Positions 15,995 to 17,573 of a stretch of DNA of 17,573 nucleotides are shown one piece after another. The DNA lies in NCBI GenBank assembly GCA_947455285.1, contig CANGOK010000035.1:1-17573 (forward strand). The letters run 5' to 3'. Numbering within the stretch: the stretch's first letter is position 1; each line of letters opens with the position of its first letter. The notes beneath the pieces are model-generated. The model worked only from the letters and a program-made list of their open reading frames with translations. It made no database searches and was not told where the DNA came from. The stretch is from Beijerinckiaceae bacterium. Its GTDB lineage: Bacteria; Pseudomonadota; Alphaproteobacteria; Rhizobiales; Beijerinckiaceae. The position numbers and the translations under genes were made by a program.

Positions 15995-16014
15995 AGAGGA
16001 CGAGGCTCGGCCCG

Positions 16015-17157
16015 TCAGATCACGTAGGACTGCAAGGGCGGGAAGCCATTGAAGCCCACGGCGGAATAAGTGGTCGTATAGGCGCCCGTGCCTTCGATCA
16101 GCACGCGCGTTCCGATTTCGAGGCTCACGGGAAGGAAATAGGGATCCTTCTCATAGAGCACGTCCACGGAATCGCAGGTGGGACCAGCCAGCACGCAGGG
16201 CTCAAGCTCGTCGCCGTCGAATTCGGTGCGGATGGGATAGCGGATCATCTCATCCATAGTCTCGGCGAGGCCATTGAACTTGCCGATGTCGAGATAGACC
16301 CACTTCACCTGATCGTCCGCCGCCTTCTTCGAGATCAGAACGACTTCGGCCTCGATGACGCCGGCGTTGCCGACCATGCCACGGCCGGGCTCGATGATCG
16401 TCTCGGGGATACGATTGCCGAAGTGCTTGCGCAGGCTGCGGAAAATCGCCTGGCCATAGGCGCGCACCGCCGGCACGTCCTTCAGATACTTCGTCGGGAA
16501 GCCGCCGCCCAGATTCACCATCGACAGGTGAATGCCGCGTTCGGCAAGCTCGTTGAAGATGTTGGCGGAAGCCTTAAGCGCGCCGTCCCACATGCGGGGG
16601 TTGCGCTGCTGCGAACCCACATGGAAGGAGACGCCATAAGCCTGCAGGCCCAGCTGATGGGCGCGCTCAAGCACCTGCGTCGCCATTTCGGGCGCGCAGC
16701 CGAACTTGCGCGACAGGGGCCATTCGGCGCCCGAGCCATCGCACAGGATGCGGCAGAAAACCTTGGAGTCGGGCGCGACGCGGGCGATCTTCTCGACCTC
16801 TTCCACACAATCTACCGCGTAGAGGCGGATGCCCAGCTCATAGGCGCGCGCGATGTCGCGCTCCTTCTTGATGGTGTTGCCGAAGGAGATGCGCTCGGGC
16901 GAGCAGCCGGTGGCGAGAACCTGCTGGATCTCGACGACCGAGGCCGTGTCGAAGCAGGAGCCAAGGCGCGCGAGCAGGTCCAGCACTTCGGGAGCCGGAT
17001 TGGCCTTCACGGCGTAGAAAACGCGGGTGTCGGGCAGCGATTTCGCGAAAGCGCGATAATTGTCGCGGACGACCTCAAGGTCGAGGACCATGCACGGACC
17101 CTCGTCGCGGCCTTCTTCGCGGCGTCGGCGGAGGAATTCAAGAATACGGTCAGTCAT
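16015..17157 (-). CDS. Ornithine/lysine decarboxylase, PLP fold type III
   Basis: A 380-residue eukaryote-type ornithine decarboxylase that makes putrescine from ornithine; alphaproteobacterial relatives also accept lysine and give cadaverine. It is cytoplasmic and works as a head-to-tail dimer. PLP forms a Schiff base with Lys51 in FYAVKANP (47-54). Other marks are HVGSQ (179-183), GGGFP (217-221), EPGRG (256-260) for PLP phosphate, GPTCDSVDVL (325-334) with the catalytic Cys328 supplied across the dimer interface, and GAYT (358-361). The frame stays open upstream to 17337, but the extension has no family resemblance, and a Shine-Dalgarno AAGGGA (17165-17170) lies seven bases before the ATG at 17157, which starts the conserved domain. 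A long structured leader precedes it. Downstream are a GNAT gene and hss, which uses putrescine. Ornithine versus lysine preference cannot be decided here. Confidence 0.92.
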   Translation of the reverse strand: MTDRILEFLRRRREEGRDEGPCMVLDLEVVRDNYRAFAKSLPDTRVFYAVKANPAPEVLDLLARLGSCFDTASVVEIQQVLATGCSPERISFGNTIKKERDIARAYELGIRLYAVDCVEEVEKIARVAPDSKVFCRILCDGSGAEWPLSRKFGCAPEMATQVLERAHQLGLQAYGVSFHVGSQQRNPRMWDGALKASANIFNELAERGIHLSMVNLGGGFPTKYLKDVPAVRAYGQAIFRSLRKHFGNRIPETIIEPGRGMVGNAGVIEAEVVLISKKAADDQVKWVYLDIGKFNGLAETMDEMIRYPIRTEFDGDELEPCVLAGPTCDSVDVLYEKDPYFLPVSLEIGTRVLIEGTGAYTTTYSAVGFNGFPPLQSYVI

Positions 17158-17174
17158 CGCAGCATCCCTTCGAT

Positions 17175-17195
17175 ACGCACGGTTTTCCCGTACGC
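17175..17195 (-). other. Hairpin abutting the decarboxylase ribosome binding site
   Basis: On the minus strand CGTACGG and CCGTGCG pair around a GAAAA loop (seven pairs with one G-U), within 17176-17194. The stem ends only four or five bases before the AAGGGA Shine-Dalgarno (17165-17170). Its position fits translational control or a spacer that presents the site; function is inferred. Confidence 0.5.
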
Positions 17196-17197
17196 AT

Positions 17198-17275
17198 TCA
17201 CAGTGGCTTCCTGGATGGCGATATCCGCGACGGCGCGAGGTGGAGACGCGACCGCTGGGTTGACCCGCCAGCCAT
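17198..17275 (-). other. Candidate 25-codon upstream ORF (leader peptide) before the decarboxylase
   Basis: An ATG at 17275 opens a 25-codon frame that ends in TGA at 17198-17200, 40 bases before the decarboxylase start. The peptide would read MAGGSTQRSRLHLAPSRISP followed by SRKPL, with four Arg and one Lys. The next codon in frame is again ATG (17195-17197), opening a 15-codon frame whose TGA overlaps the decarboxylase start. The only Shine-Dalgarno candidate is GGAG about ten bases upstream, inside the palindrome at 17279-17290. Translation is unproven, and the frame may be a chance feature of a conserved RNA. Confidence 0.22.
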
Positions 17276-17573
17276 GACCGGAGCGCTCCGAGCCCAAAGG
17301 CGTCAGAACATCCGGACGGTTGAAGCGCCGTGGACACTTTCGCCCGCGAGGCGTGAGCCGGCGGGTTAGGTGGCCTTCGTTTGGATGGGATGAGCTCCCC
17401 TCCGCACGCGCGGCAAGATAGACAAGCCTCTTCGGTGAGCCGGCTTTGGAGGCCGACAGAGACGAAAAAGCCCGGTCCGTCGTTGCTTTAAGTCGCGTCC
17501 CCCGTTTGGCGGGGTTCGCCGGTTCGCTCCGGCTGCCGGTTTTTTCTGACGGTTAACCGGCCTCTTGTCCGGA

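Larger units (their letters stand above)
17158..17573 (-). promoter_or_regulatory. Long structured leader of the ornithine/lysine decarboxylase gene (candidate speF-type RNA)
   Basis: These 416 bases hold no convincing protein gene. On the minus strand they contain a 12-base palindrome CGGAGCGCTCCG (17279-17290), a GCTGG/CCAGC stem with loop near 17255-17273, a CCCGC/GCGGG stem (17343-17347 with 17361-17365), a CGGC/GCCG stem (17441-17455), a CCCCG/CGGGG stem (17500-17504 with 17510-17514), and a hairpin touching the ribosome binding site. A T-rich stretch (the A-run at 17464-17468) could belong to an attenuator or to the terminator of a gene outside the window. From memory, a structured element called speF (Rfam) lies upstream of such decarboxylase genes in alphaproteobacteria; I infer that this is a member but cannot align it here. 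The promoter should lie upstream, toward or beyond the window edge. Confidence 0.55.

Noticed and set aside
15031..17277. A 748-codon open frame on the plus strand across the polyamine genes
   Set aside because: It is antisense to three well-supported genes on the minus strand, has no recognisable domain, and reflects GC-rich third-position bias. It is a shadow frame.
17158..17337. A 60-codon N-terminal extension of the decarboxylase from a GTG
   Set aside because: It has no resemblance to decarboxylases and a Shine-Dalgarno precedes the internal ATG at 17157. The region looks like a structured leader.
17518..17545. A terminator-like sequence on the plus strand (GCCGG/CCGGC stem and later six Ts)
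   Set aside because: The stem is short and not directly followed by the T-run, and no plus-strand gene precedes it. It is more likely part of the minus-strand leader or promoter region.
1..17573. Mobile elements, CRISPR arrays, tRNA or rRNA genes, defence or phage genes
   Set aside because: I looked for transposase motifs, terminal inverted repeats, evenly spaced repeats and tRNA-like cloverleaf sequence and saw none; all large stretches are explained by chromosomal housekeeping or envelope genes.

Overview
The window is ordinary GC-rich chromosomal DNA from an alphaproteobacterium, most likely of the order Hyphomicrobiales (Rhizobiales). The evidence is taxonomic inference from gene content and codon use: strongly G/C-ending codons, a homospermidine synthase beside a eukaryote-type ornithine/lysine decarboxylase, a DUF459-type SGNH hydrolase, a Bug-type solute-binding protein and an NRAMP-like transporter of the DPSG type. 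I see no phage, plasmid, insertion-sequence, CRISPR, rRNA or tRNA signal.

Layout from left to right. (1) Positions 1-1998, plus strand: the 3' part of a phenylacetate-CoA-ligase-like adenylating enzyme cut by the window edge, then thiD 12 bases later. (2) Positions 1985-9125: genes that alternate strand one by one, namely a Tat-exported 5'-nucleotidase-family metallophosphatase (minus), hemH (plus), galE (minus), galU (plus), an NRAMP-like metal transporter (minus) and kdsD (plus). Their tail-to-tail ends overlap or abut, leaving no room for ordinary terminators. (3) Positions 9128-12492, minus strand: a cell-wall cluster transcribed in the order MltB-type lytic transglycosylase, DUF459 SGNH hydrolase, L,D-transpeptidase. 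(4) Positions 12736-13737: an isolated Bug/TctC solute-binding protein on the plus strand, closed by a strong bidirectional terminator. (5) Positions 13776-17573, minus strand: a polyamine locus of ornithine/lysine decarboxylase, GNAT acetyltransferase and homospermidine synthase, preceded by a leader of about 416 bases rich in inverted repeats.

How the genes work together. The decarboxylase makes putrescine (or cadaverine), which homospermidine synthase turns into homospermidine; the acetyltransferase between them may modify a polyamine, but this is unproven. GalU and GalE supply UDP-glucose and UDP-galactose, KdsD makes arabinose 5-phosphate for the KDO of lipopolysaccharide, and the transglycosylase, SGNH hydrolase and transpeptidase act on the periplasmic wall, so the middle of the window has a cell-envelope theme. 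ThiD (thiamine) and HemH (haem) are cofactor genes.

The most interesting part is the decarboxylase leader at the right edge. It looks like a structured cis-regulatory RNA, possibly the alphaproteobacterial speF element, and it also holds two consecutive mini-ORFs and a hairpin abutting the ribosome binding site. I found no clear wholly new multi-gene system; the other points of interest are active-site variants in otherwise familiar families.
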